The notes: generated by a model from the sequence alone, not told the origin. DNA of 46,127 nt from an uncultured Sphingomonas sp. (GCA_913776045.1 CAJYOI010000014.1:1-46127); one strand, 5' to 3'; shown: positions 35,388 to 43,000, counted from the stretch's first letter. Numbers and translations are program-made.

Positions 35388-35564
35388 CTATGAGTGCGTG
35401 GACCCCTTTGCCGATGAAGCTTCGACCATGGCCTTCGCCTGCTCATCGATCGACCGGCCGGATGCCGCGGCGAGACGCGCGACACGGTCGTAGGTGGCAT
35501 CGTCGACGTCGATGACGAGGTCGTAGGTTTTGCTGCCATCGGGATGATGGTGCGTGATAATCAG
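35388..35564 (-). CDS. 58-residue ribbon-helix-helix-like protein, possible CTG start
   Basis: The frame from CTG 35564 reads LIITHHHPDGSKTYDLVIDV, then DDATYDRVARLAAASGRSID and EQAKAMVEASSAKGSTHS. The beta-strand plus two-helix pattern, with a SGRSIDE turn, fits a short ribbon-helix-helix DNA-binding fold. No ATG, GTG or TTG exists in this frame before the strand; CTG overlaps the stop of the nitronate monooxygenase gene as CTGA, and GGAGG lies 10 nt upstream in that gene. Reinitiation at CTG, or ATT just after, is inferred. It is convergent with the HNH-like pseudogene. Confidence 0.6.
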   Translation of the reverse strand: MIITHHHPDGSKTYDLVIDVDDATYDRVARLAAASGRSIDEQAKAMVEASSAKGSTHS

Positions 35565-36580
35565 CCCGCCCGGGCCTCCAGCGCCTGCGCAGCTTCGGCC
35601 ATCAGCGCGCCGAGGATGTCGGCCAGCGGCTCCTCCTTCGTGACCATGCCGACCGACTGGCCGGCCATCAGGCTACCGTGTTCGACATCGCCGTCGATCA
35701 CCGCGCGGCGGAGCGCCCCGGCCCAGTAATGTTCGATCTGCAACTGCGCCTCGGCCATCGCGACCTTGCCCTCGTCGAGCAGCTGGGCGACTTCGCGCTG
35801 CTTGGCGGTGAAGGCCTCGCCACCGGCATTCTTCAGCGCGCGGACCGGAATGACCGGCAGACGCGGGTCGATCTGGACACTCGCCACCGCATCGCGAGCC
35901 GAAGCGCGGATGAAGGCCTTCTTGAAGTTCGGGTGCGCGATGCTTTCGCTCGCGCAGACGAAGCGCGTGCCGAGTTGCACCCCTGCCGCGCCCATGTCGA
36001 GATAGCCCGCGATCGCTTCGCCGCGGCCGATCCCGCCGGCGACGAACACCGGGAGCTGCTCGGCGAGTTCGGGCAGCATTTCCTGCGCCAGCACGCTGGT
36101 CGAAACCGGACCGATATGCCCGCCGGCCTCCATCCCCTCGATCACCAGCGCATCGACGCCCGATCTCACCAGCTTCTTCGCAAGACTGAGCGCCGGCGCG
36201 AAGCAGATCACCTTGGCGCCGGTCGCCTTGATCGCTTCCAGCGAGCCCTTGGGCGGCAGCCCGCCGGCCAGCACGACATGGGTGACGCCATGCCGCCCGC
36301 ACACGTCGATCAGGTCGAACAGCTGCGGATGCATGGTGATCAGGTTCACGCCGAACGGCTTGTCCGTCTGCGCCTTTGTCCCCGCGATCTCGGCGTCGAG
36401 CAGTTCCGGCGTCATCGCCCCGCATGCGATCAGGCCGAAGCCGCCCGAGTTCGACATGGCGGCGACCAGGTTGCGCTCGCTGACCCACGACATCGCGCCG
36501 CACATCACGGCGACCTCGCTGCCCAGAAATTCACACCCGCGCGCCATGCGGCGTGCCAGCCGCTCTTGTCCGATCGTCAT
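35561..36580 (-). CDS. Nitronate monooxygenase-type flavin oxidoreductase
   Basis: This 339-residue FMN enzyme has a TIM-barrel fold. MCGAMSWVSERNLVAAMSNS and GGFGLIACG near residues 26-54, VLAGGLPPKG near 103, EGMEAGGHIG near 150, FVAGGIGRGEAIAGYLDMGA near 178 and GVQLGTRFVCASES near 200 match the nitronate monooxygenase/2-nitropropane dioxygenase family. It may detoxify nitronates or reduce quinones or enoyl groups; the substrate is not certain. The stop codon overlaps the CTG of the small ribbon-helix-helix-like ORF. Confidence 0.9.
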   Translation of the reverse strand: MTIGQERLARRMARGCEFLGSEVAVMCGAMSWVSERNLVAAMSNSGGFGLIACGAMTPELLDAEIAGTKAQTDKPFGVNLITMHPQLFDLIDVCGRHGVTHVVLAGGLPPKGSLEAIKATGAKVICFAPALSLAKKLVRSGVDALVIEGMEAGGHIGPVSTSVLAQEMLPELAEQLPVFVAGGIGRGEAIAGYLDMGAAGVQLGTRFVCASESIAHPNFKKAFIRASARDAVASVQIDPRLPVIPVRALKNAGGEAFTAKQREVAQLLDEGKVAMAEAQLQIEHYWAGALRRAVIDGDVEHGSLMAGQSVGMVTKEEPLADILGALMAEAAQALEARAG

Positions 36581-36629
36581 TGCGCTGGCCTAGCCCGGTG
36601 TTGCCCGGGCGACAACTCCCCCACCCGAT

Positions 36630-36657
36630 CCGTGCTCCCGCGCGGGCGAGAGCACGG
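36630..36657. repeat. Short palindromic repeat
   Basis: CCGTGCTC (36630-36637) pairs with GAGCACGG (36650-36657) around CCGCGCGGGCGA. It lies between the divergent nitronate monooxygenase and permease genes. Repeats of this GTGCTCCCGC type look dispersed in related genomes, by recollection only. Confidence 0.5.
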
Positions 36658-36698
36658 GGAGCTTTGTGTCCACGGGATCGCGCGATAAGGGCGCGACG

Positions 36699-38003
36699 AT
36701 GAGCCCTACCCACACCGACACCCCCTTCAAGCGCGTCCTCGGCGTGCGCAGCATCGCCGCGGGGTCGTTCAACGGCATCGTTGGGGTCGGCATCTTCGGC
36801 CTGCCCGCGCTGATCGCCGGGGTGCTCGGCCCGGCCGCGATCCTGGCGTACCTCGTCTGCATCATCTTGATCGCGCTCGTCGGGCTATGCCTGGCCGAAG
36901 CGGGGAGTCGCGTGTCGGAGGCGGGCGGCCTCTACGCCTATGCCCGCGCCGCCTATGGCCCGGTCGTCTCGGGCGTCGCGGGTGTGCTGCTGCTGATCGC
37001 CAACGCCGCCGCATCGAGCGCCGCGCTCGCCCGCCTGCTGGTCGATACGCTGGCCGAAGTCTGGGCACCCGCCGGTACACCGCTGGTCGCCACGCTGATC
37101 CTCGGCGGCCTCTATGCCACGCTCGCCATCATCAACATCCGCGGCGTGCGCGAGGGTGCCGGCGCGACGCGGATCTTCGCGATGCTGAAACTCGTGCCCC
37201 TCGTCATCCTGATCGCGGTGGGCGCCATCATGATCCGCCCGGTCAATCTGCACTGGACGGTCACCCCCAGCCCGGAGACGATCGGCCACGCCTCGGTCCT
37301 CCTCATCTTCGCCTTCGTCGGCGTCGAAACGGGGCTGGGTACCGGTGGCGAGGCGCGCGATCCGGCACGGACGATTCCGCGCGCGATTCTGCTCGCGCTC
37401 GCGACCGTCGCGGCGCTCTACATCGGTCTGCAGGTCGTGGCCCAAGGCGTACTCGGCCCCGCGCTCGCCACGTCGTCGACACCGCTGGTCGCGGTCGCCG
37501 TCGCGATCTTCGGCGCCCCCGCCGCCGGCGCGATGGTCGCGCTGACGCTCGTGTCGGGTACCGGCTATCTCGTCGCCGATATGCTCTCCAGCCCGCGCAC
37601 CGCTTTCACGCTGGCCGGCGCCGGGCAACTGCCGCACGCGCTGACGCGGGTCCACCCGCGCTACGCCACCCCCAGCGTCGCGATCCTCGCCTACAGCGCG
37701 CTCGCGTTCCTGCTGGCGGCATCGGGCAGCTTCAAACAGCTCGTGCTGCTGATCAGCTCGGGGACGCTGATCCTCTACCTGATCTGCTGTCTGGGCGTGC
37801 TTCGCCTGCGCAAGCGCGGCGTCGCGATGGCCGGCGAGCCGTTCCGCGCACCCGGCGGAGCGCTCGTCCCCCTCGCCGCCGCCGCGCTGATCGTCGCGCT
37901 GCTGTCGACCCTCGCCTGGGCCGAAACCGCCGCGGCGCTCGGCCTGGTCGCGGTGTCCGCCGCGATCTACGCGCTGATCGACCGCCGCCGGCAGCGCGGC
38001 TGA
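36699..38003 (+). CDS. APC-family amino acid permease
   Basis: The 434-residue protein has twelve predicted transmembrane helices. The first helix region (GSFNGIVGVGIFGLPALIAG) carries the GxG unwound motif of APC transporters, and LLIFAFVGVETGLGTGGEARDPARTIPRA near residue 210 is the family consensus loop. It probably imports or exchanges amino acids or polyamines at the inner membrane. AAGGGC lies 8 nt before ATG 36699; an in-frame GTG at 36666 has no such signal. The stop overlaps the yjbQ ATG by 1 nt (TGATG). Confidence 0.92.
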   Translation: MSPTHTDTPFKRVLGVRSIAAGSFNGIVGVGIFGLPALIAGVLGPAAILAYLVCIILIALVGLCLAEAGSRVSEAGGLYAYARAAYGPVVSGVAGVLLLIANAAASSAALARLLVDTLAEVWAPAGTPLVATLILGGLYATLAIINIRGVREGAGATRIFAMLKLVPLVILIAVGAIMIRPVNLHWTVTPSPETIGHASVLLIFAFVGVETGLGTGGEARDPARTIPRAILLALATVAALYIGLQVVAQGVLGPALATSSTPLVAVAVAIFGAPAAGAMVALTLVSGTGYLVADMLSSPRTAFTLAGAGQLPHALTRVHPRYATPSVAILAYSALAFLLAASGSFKQLVLLISSGTLILYLICCLGVLRLRKRGVAMAGEPFRAPGGALVPLAAAALIVALLSTLAWAETAAALGLVAVSAAIYALIDRRRQRG

Positions 38004-38419
38004 TGCGCCAGGCGAACCACGAACTGGTCGTGCCGACCCCCGGCCAAGGCCTGCACGAGATCACGCGCGACGTCGTCGGCTGGGTCGCGAGCACCGGCAT
38101 CAGCACCGGCCTGCTGACCCTGTTCGTCCGCCACACCAGCTGCTCGCTGCTGATCCAGGAAAACGCCGCCCCCGCCGCCCGCCGCGACCTCGAACGCTAT
38201 TTCGCCAAGCTCGCCCCCGAATCGCGGACTTAAGAACACGACGACGAAGGCCCCGACGACATGCCCGCCCACCTGCGCGCCGCGCTGACCGCGGTCAGCC
38301 TGTCGATTCCGGTGGTCGAAGGGCGTCCGGTGCTGGGGACGTGGCAAGGGGTGTACCTGTTCGAACACCGCACCGCGCCGCACCGGCGGCGGGTGGCGCT
38401 GCATGTGGTGGGGGAATGA
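38003..38419 (+). pseudogene. yjbQ: YjbQ-family gene interrupted by an in-frame TAA
   Basis: ATG 38003 overlaps the permease stop. The frame reads to LAPESRT, meets TAA at 38231-38233, and continues in the same frame as EHDDEGPDDMPAHLRAALT and onward to HVVGE and TGA 38419. The full span is 139 codons, as in E. coli YjbQ (138 residues). The TAA falls where the family has Tyr in YEHDxEG. RHTSCSLLIQEN, GTWQG and EHR motifs are intact on both sides, so the gene was probably functional recently. YjbQ is a small metal-binding protein with thiamine-phosphate synthase-like activity. An ATG at 38271 could give a C-terminal fragment. Confidence 0.88.
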
Positions 38420-38450
38420 AATGTCCGCTTTTGAGTGGTTAGCGGACATT
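38420..38450. repeat. Perfect 10-bp inverted repeat over a start codon
   Basis: AATGTCCGCT (38420-38429) and AGCGGACATT (38441-38450) pair perfectly around an 11-nt loop. The ATG of the next gene (38421-38423) lies inside the first arm, so the start would be buried in a hairpin in the mRNA. Confidence 0.7.
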
Positions 38451-38915
38451 GCGGCAGGGAGCAAACTTGCGGATGGTTCCGACATGTACGCGCAGTTCAC
38501 GATAGACCCGCAAACAGGTAGCTTGGGCGTTGGTAACGTTCGGCTGCGACCACTGCAATTGAGGTCGGAAGTTGAACCGCAAGTTGCCCAGTGGATCGAA
38601 AGCTCACGAGACCATGGCAACGGCTTTCGGTGGCTCTACCTCGCGAGGCTGACTTTCGGCGGTCAACCGGCGTTCGTAGGCCTTTGCTTCCGCGTCGAGC
38701 GGCTCGAACAAGCGTCTTGGACCGTTCAGCTGCCTGATGCGCCAGTGGAAGGTGGCTGGCCTACGCGAGAAGCTATTGACAGCGAGGTTGCCTTCGTTCG
38801 CGAAGCATTGGCACGCGACGGCTTAAACGCGAACTTCAATTGGGGTGAGGTTTGGAGCAGCTTCGACGCTAAGGGCTTCATCGCCAGCAACGGGTTGCGC
38901 TACCGGACTTCCTGA
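38421..38915 (+). CDS. Orphan protein of lower G+C, unknown function
   Basis: The protein has 164 residues from ATG 38421; ATG 38484 is an alternative. No family is recognised. It is an alpha/beta soluble protein with several Trp (FEWLADIAAG, GFRWLYLARLTFGG, NWGEVWSSFD) and no signal or membrane segment. Two lines I counted gave about 53-58% G+C, clearly below the flanking genes, and it uses codons such as TTA that neighbours avoid, which suggests transfer. The start lies in the inverted repeat 38420-38450, and an AACGTCCGCTTTC copy (38939-38951) follows its end, similar to AATGTCCGCTTTT at its start. Confidence 0.65.
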   Translation: MSAFEWLADIAAGSKLADGSDMYAQFTIDPQTGSLGVGNVRLRPLQLRSEVEPQVAQWIESSRDHGNGFRWLYLARLTFGGQPAFVGLCFRVERLEQASWTVQLPDAPVEGGWPTREAIDSEVAFVREALARDGLNANFNWGEVWSSFDAKGFIASNGLRYRTS

Positions 38916-38938
38916 TGTCTCCAATTGGGCGAAAAAGG

Positions 38939-38951
38939 AACGTCCGCTTTC
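38939..38951 (+). repeat. Near-direct repeat of the left edge of the low-GC gene
   Basis: AACGTCCGCTTTC matches AATGTCCGCTTTT (38420-38432) in 11 of 13 positions. The two copies bracket the low-GC gene. The rest of 38916-39055 has no gene and includes a short A-tract (CAAAAAAATCC). Confidence 0.5.
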
Positions 38952-39055
38952 AGGCCGCGACAGTCTTCCCGACGGATACCCATCCGCCACACCTCACCCG
39001 CAAAAAAATCCAACAGCCATTTCCTACATCGCGCAAATCTGATCCATCCTGCGCG

Positions 39056-39883
39056 ATGACGCAGACGCCTTCATGCTCGCCTGCTGCCACCGGTCTTCCC
39101 GTGGCGGTTCCTTCCACTGCGCTCGATGCCGACGGCCGCTCGCGCGACGACTATGACTGGGTGCCGGTCCGCCGCGTGCCGCGCAACGACGGCTGGAGCC
39201 ACGCCCGCCAGCGCAGCTTCATCGAGGCGCTGGCCGATTGCGGGTCGGTGCTGGAGGCCGCGCGTCAGGTCGGCATGTCGGCCAGCGGTGCGTATCGCCT
39301 GCGCCGTTCGCCCGGCGGAGAGGCCTTTGCCGCCGCGTGGGACGCAGCGATCCATCAGGCCGCGTTGCATCTGGTCGATATCGCCTTCGACCGCGCGATC
39401 CACGGCAGTGACGAACCCGTGTTCGACAAGGAGGGCCGCCGCATCGGGCGGCGCAGGCGGCAGAACGACCGGCTGCTGATGTTCCTGCTGCGCGCCCACC
39501 TGCCCGATCGCTACGCCCATGCCCATCGCGGCGAGCGGCCCGAGGCGCTGCCGACCCCGCCCGTGACCCCGGTCGCACAGGCGCTGACCGCGCTCGCTCC
39601 GCCGATGCCCGACGCACCCGAAGCCTTGATGGCGCCCGACGCGCTCGCGCGTGCGCTCGACCTGGCCGACCTCTATCCCGATCGCGTGCCCCCTGCGGTC
39701 GCGAACCGCGAGGGGCGGGCCGACCATGACGACTGCGCGGACATGGCCTCGCTCGGCGCGGATTTCGAGGAGAAGCTGGAAGCGGCCAAGCGGGCGGCCG
39801 CACCGGCGCCGGTGACGATGCGCTGGGCGGAGGACGCCGACGACCGCGATGATGACGACGGCGAAAACGGCCCTTTGGTGTGA
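39056..39883 (+). CDS. Helix-turn-helix protein resembling phage terminase small subunits
   Basis: The 275-residue protein from ATG 39056 has an HTH-like segment near residues 45-90 (RQRSFIEALADCGSVLEAAR, then QVGMSASGAYRLRRSP), similar to terminase small subunits and other DNA-binding proteins. A helical region with a basic stretch (RRIGRRRRQNDRLLMFLLRA, about 130-150) and an acidic, low-complexity C-terminus (EDADDRDDDDGENGP) follow. No terminase large subunit or other phage gene is near, so it is more likely a regulator or a relic. In-frame sequence continues upstream, but that part belongs to repeat-rich intergenic DNA. There is no obvious Shine-Dalgarno sequence. Confidence 0.68.
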   Translation: MTQTPSCSPAATGLPVAVPSTALDADGRSRDDYDWVPVRRVPRNDGWSHARQRSFIEALADCGSVLEAARQVGMSASGAYRLRRSPGGEAFAAAWDAAIHQAALHLVDIAFDRAIHGSDEPVFDKEGRRIGRRRRQNDRLLMFLLRAHLPDRYAHAHRGERPEALPTPPVTPVAQALTALAPPMPDAPEALMAPDALARALDLADLYPDRVPPAVANREGRADHDDCADMASLGADFEEKLEAAKRAAAPAPVTMRWAEDADDRDDDDGENGPLV

Positions 39884-39897
39884 ACTTCGTGACCTTC

Positions 39898-39927
39898 GCC
39901 CCCTCCCGGCGCCGGCCGGGAGGGGGC
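39898..39927. terminator. Strong hairpin between convergent genes
   Basis: GCCCCCTCCCGGC (39898-39910) and GCCGGGAGGGGGC (39915-39927) form a perfect 13-bp stem with a GCCG loop. It lies between the ends of the HTH gene and the cyclophilin gene and probably ends both transcripts, although neither side has a T tract. Confidence 0.7.
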
Positions 39928-39935
39928 GGTGTCAC

Positions 39936-40382
39936 TTATTCGGCGCGGGCGGAGACGATCTTGCCCGGCTTCGCGGGCGGCTCGCCCTTCGGCAGCGCGT
40001 CGACGGCGTCCATGCCGTCGATCACTTCGCCCCACACGGTGTACTGTCCGTCGAGGAAGGTCGCGTCGTCCAGGCAGATGAAGAATTGCGAGTTGGCCGA
40101 GTTCGGGTCCATCGTGCGCGCCATCGAACAGACGCCGCGGACGTGCGGTTCGCGGCTGAATTCGGCCTTCAGGTCAGGCAGCTTCGATCCGCCGGTGCCG
40201 CGGCCCGTGGGGTCGCCGCCCTGCGCCATGAAGCCGTCGATCACGCGGTGGAACACGACGCCGTCGTAGAAGCCGTCGTTGGCGAGCGTGGTGATACGCT
40301 CGACATGGCCCGGCGCCAGGTCGGGGCGCAGGCGGATCGTCACTTCACCGGTGTCGAGCGTCATCTTCAGGGTATCGGCCAC
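39936..40382 (-). CDS. Cytoplasmic peptidyl-prolyl cis-trans isomerase (cyclophilin)
   Basis: The 148-residue protein is a single cyclophilin domain without signal peptide. FHRVIDGFMAQGGDPTGRG (about 45-63) holds the catalytic Arg and the substrate pocket, and NSANSQFFICL near 93 and VWGEVIDGMD near 116 are further family motifs. It speeds proline isomerisation during folding. It is convergent with the HTH gene and divergent from mgtE. A second cyclophilin with a signal peptide lies 2.5 kb away (42416-42997). Confidence 0.95.
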   Translation of the reverse strand: MADTLKMTLDTGEVTIRLRPDLAPGHVERITTLANDGFYDGVVFHRVIDGFMAQGGDPTGRGTGGSKLPDLKAEFSREPHVRGVCSMARTMDPNSANSQFFICLDDATFLDGQYTVWGEVIDGMDAVDALPKGEPPAKPGKIVSARAE

Positions 40383-40538
40383 AGGAAATCCTCCGGATAA
40401 TCGGTCAAATTGGGCAACGCCCTAGGCGGGTCGCGCACGCGTGGCAATGATAAGCCGGCCGGGGATTTTCGCTGACAAACCCGGTTCGACGCGGCTAAGC
40501 GCTACAGGGTTCAGCAGGATTGTGCCGGGAGGGCGGGG

Positions 40539-41942
40539 ATGAGCGAAACCGAACTTGCCCAGACGGCGCCCGAGGATGCGGGCGAGCTGGACGAAGACGA
40601 CCGGCTGAAGCCCGAATTCGTCCGTGCCGTGCTCGACGCGGTCGAGGACGGCGACGTCGAGCGCGCGCGCGAACTGGTCGAGCCGCTCCACCCGGCCGAC
40701 ATCGCCGATCTGTTCGAACTGACCGGACAGGACAGCCGCGCAGGGCTGGCGCATGCGCTGCACGACCTGGTCGACGCCGACGTGTTCGCGGAAATGAACG
40801 ATTACGTCCGCGAGGACCTGATCGACGCGCTCGAGCCACAGGAGGTCGCCGAGCTGGCGGCGGAGCTCGATACCGACGACGCGGTCGCGATCATCGAGGA
40901 TCTCAACGCCGACGAGCAGCGCGAAGTGTTGCGCGCGATGGAGCCCGACGATCGTGCCGCGATCGAGGAGGCGCTGAGCTATCCGGAGGAATCCGCCGGC
41001 CGCTTGATGCAGCGCGAGCTGATCGCGGTGCCCGAACATTGGACCGTGGGCGACGCGATCGACTATCTGCGGCGCAACGACGATCTGACGACCGACTTCT
41101 GGGAAATCTTCGTCGTCGATTCGCGGCACAAGCCGATCGGGACGCTGCAGCTGTCCTGGCTGCTGCGCACCCCGCGCGGCATCGCCATCGCCGACGTCAT
41201 GAAGCGCGAACAGACGCTGATTCCGGTCGACATGGACCAGGAAGAGGTGGCGCTCCGCTTCCAGAAATACGCGCTGATCTCCGCCGCGGTCGTAGACACC
41301 AGCGGGCGGCTGGTCGGCATGATCACCGTCGACGACATCGTCCACATCGTCCAGGCCGAAGCGGGCGAGGACGCCCTGCTGCTGTCCGGCGCAGGCGACG
41401 GCGACATCAACGAACCCATTCGGCTGACGGTGCGCACGCGCCTGACGTGGCTGCTCATCAACCTGCCGACCGCGATGATCGCCGCGACCATCGTCGGGCT
41501 CTTCGACGAACGCATCGCCAAATTCGCGGTGCTCGCGCAGCTGATGGGCATCGTCAGCGGGATGGGCGGCAATGCCGGCACCCAGACGCTGGCGGTGGTC
41601 GTGCGCGCGATCGCGACGAACCAGCTGACGAGGTCCAATACGTTGCGCATGATCTTCCGCGAACTGCGCATCGCCGCCAGCAACGGCACGGCGCTCGGCG
41701 TTCTGGTCGGGGCGGGAGCCTATCTCTGGTTCGGCAATGCCAGCCTGGCGATTGTCTTCGGCCTCGCGCTGTTCATCAACAACATCGTCGCGGGGCTGGC
41801 GGGGGTGCTGGTGCCGGTGACGCTCGACCGGATGGACGTCGACCCCGCGGTCGCCTCGTCGGTCTTCGTGACGACCTGCACCGATTCGCTCGGCTTCTTC
41901 ACCTTCCTTGGGCTCGCCGCCTTGTGGGGGCTGGGGGGCTGA
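40539..41942 (+). CDS. mgtE: Magnesium transporter MgtE
   Basis: The 467-residue protein has the MgtE layout: an acidic N-terminal superhelical domain (about 20-145), a pair of CBS domains (about 150-270; VDSRHKPIGTLQLSWLLR and VVDTSGRLVGMITVDDI), a connecting helix and five transmembrane helices (about 300-467). GMGGNAGTQTLAVVVRA near residue 345 is part of the ion pore, and the last helices contain TCTDSLGFFTFLGLA. The cytoplasmic domains sense Mg2+ and gate the channel. GGGAGG lies upstream of the ATG. No M-box-like leader was recognised. Confidence 0.96.
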   Translation: MSETELAQTAPEDAGELDEDDRLKPEFVRAVLDAVEDGDVERARELVEPLHPADIADLFELTGQDSRAGLAHALHDLVDADVFAEMNDYVREDLIDALEPQEVAELAAELDTDDAVAIIEDLNADEQREVLRAMEPDDRAAIEEALSYPEESAGRLMQRELIAVPEHWTVGDAIDYLRRNDDLTTDFWEIFVVDSRHKPIGTLQLSWLLRTPRGIAIADVMKREQTLIPVDMDQEEVALRFQKYALISAAVVDTSGRLVGMITVDDIVHIVQAEAGEDALLLSGAGDGDINEPIRLTVRTRLTWLLINLPTAMIAATIVGLFDERIAKFAVLAQLMGIVSGMGGNAGTQTLAVVVRAIATNQLTRSNTLRMIFRELRIAASNGTALGVLVGAGAYLWFGNASLAIVFGLALFINNIVAGLAGVLVPVTLDRMDVDPAVASSVFVTTCTDSLGFFTFLGLAALWGLGG

Positions 41943-41958
41943 CCCACATCAGCGGGCC

Positions 41959-42366
41959 ATGCCGCTGCATCTTACCAAGGTCGCCTTCGGGCACGACACT
42001 CTGCCGTCCCTAGAGGAGCGCGCGCGGTTGCGGGCCGAAGAGGGGACGGGCCTGCTGCTGACGACGCGCTATCTGCCCAAGCGGCACGAGGAGATCGTGG
42101 GGCAGGGGTCTTTGTACTGGATCATCAAGCACCAGCTGGTCGCCCGCTCGCCGATCATCGGCTTCGGCGAGGCAGAGGGCGGGCGGATCGCCATCCGGCT
42201 GGGGTGCGAACTGATCCCGGTCCAGCCGCGGGGCAAACGCGCGCATCAAGGCTGGCGGTATCTGGAGGATGCCGATGCGCCGGCCGATCTGGGCGGCGGG
42301 GCGGAAGGGGTGGCCGCGATGCCGGCGACGCTGGTAGGGAAGTTGAGCGAACTGGCGCTGATATAG
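41959..42366 (+). CDS. DUF1489 family protein
   Basis: The 135-residue protein begins MPLHLTKVAFG and fits DUF1489, a small conserved alphaproteobacterial family of unknown function. TTRYLPKRHEEIVGQGSLYW near residue 40 and IGFGEAEGGRIAIRLGCELI near 70 look like its core, followed by QPRGKRAHQGWRYL. It starts 16 bp after mgtE on the same strand. The upstream reading frame is open but belongs to the mgtE shadow. Confidence 0.85.
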   Translation: MPLHLTKVAFGHDTLPSLEERARLRAEEGTGLLLTTRYLPKRHEEIVGQGSLYWIIKHQLVARSPIIGFGEAEGGRIAIRLGCELIPVQPRGKRAHQGWRYLEDADAPADLGGGAEGVAAMPATLVGKLSELALI

Positions 42367-42370
42367 CCGC

Positions 42371-42398
42371 CGTCATTCCCGCCTTCGCGGGAATGACG
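42371..42398. repeat. Short REP-like palindrome
   Basis: CGTCATTCCCGC and GCGGGAATGACG (42371-42382 with 42387-42398) pair perfectly over 12 bp with a CTTC loop. It lies between DUF1489 and the exported cyclophilin gene. Confidence 0.75.
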
Positions 42399-42415
42399 AA
42401 TCGAGAGGGTAGTCG

Positions 42416-42997
42416 ATGTTGTCTTTGATCCTCGCCGCATTGATCCAGACGGCGCCCGTCGCCGCCCCGACGTCACCGCCCGCCCCCGCGACGGTAAAGC
42501 TCGTCATGACCACCACCGCCGGCCCGATCACCCTCGCGCTGGAAAAGGATCGCGCGCCGGTCACGACCGCCAACTTCCTGCGCTACGTCGATGCCAAGCG
42601 GCTCGACGGCATCACCTTCTACCGCTCGATGAAGCTGCCGTGGAACGCGGGGCTCATCCAGGCCGGCCAGCGCGACATGGCGAAGCGCTATCCGGCAATC
42701 GCGCACGAGCCGACGTCGAAGACCGGCCTGACCCACACCGACGGTGCGATCTCGATGGCGCGGCTGGCGCCCGGCACCGCGACCGCGGACTTCTCGATCG
42801 TCGTCGGCGACATGACCGGGCTGGACGCCAAGCCCGACGACCCCGGCTTTGCGGTGTTCGGCCGCGTCGTCGAGGGGATGGATGTGGTCAAGACGATCTG
42901 GAATTCGCCCCGCTCGCCGACCAAGGGCGAAGGCGTGATGAAGGGCGAGATGCTCGAACCGCCGGTCAGGATCCTGACCGTGCGGCGCGTGCCGTGA
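42416..42997 (+). CDS. Exported cyclophilin-type peptidyl-prolyl isomerase
   Basis: The 193-residue protein has a short signal-like N-terminus (LSLILAALIQTAPVAAP, about 2-18) and a cyclophilin domain (about 28-190) with FYRSMKLPWNAGLIQAGQRD near residue 70 and SMARLAPGTATADFSIVVGD near 118. The catalytic FHRVxxGFMxQGG motif is diverged here (FYRSM... LIQAGQ), so isomerase activity may be low. GAGAGGG precedes the ATG. It probably acts in the periplasm. It converges on the TlpA-like gene, with a palindromic repeat between. Confidence 0.88.
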   Translation: MLSLILAALIQTAPVAAPTSPPAPATVKLVMTTTAGPITLALEKDRAPVTTANFLRYVDAKRLDGITFYRSMKLPWNAGLIQAGQRDMAKRYPAIAHEPTSKTGLTHTDGAISMARLAPGTATADFSIVVGDMTGLDAKPDDPGFAVFGRVVEGMDVVKTIWNSPRSPTKGEGVMKGEMLEPPVRILTVRRVP

Positions 42998-43000
42998 ATA

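Noticed and set aside
35005-35564. Toxin-antitoxin pair made of the HNH-like gene and the ribbon-helix-helix ORF
   Set aside because: The two are convergent, not an operon, and the HNH-like gene is broken; nothing else supports a module.
34193-39883. Prophage or defence island
   Set aside because: Only one terminase-like HTH and one low-GC orphan are present, with no integrase, att-like repeat, nuclease-helicase pair or capsid genes.
40383-40538. Mg2+-sensing riboswitch before mgtE
   Set aside because: The gap is short and I could not find a recognisable M-box structure.
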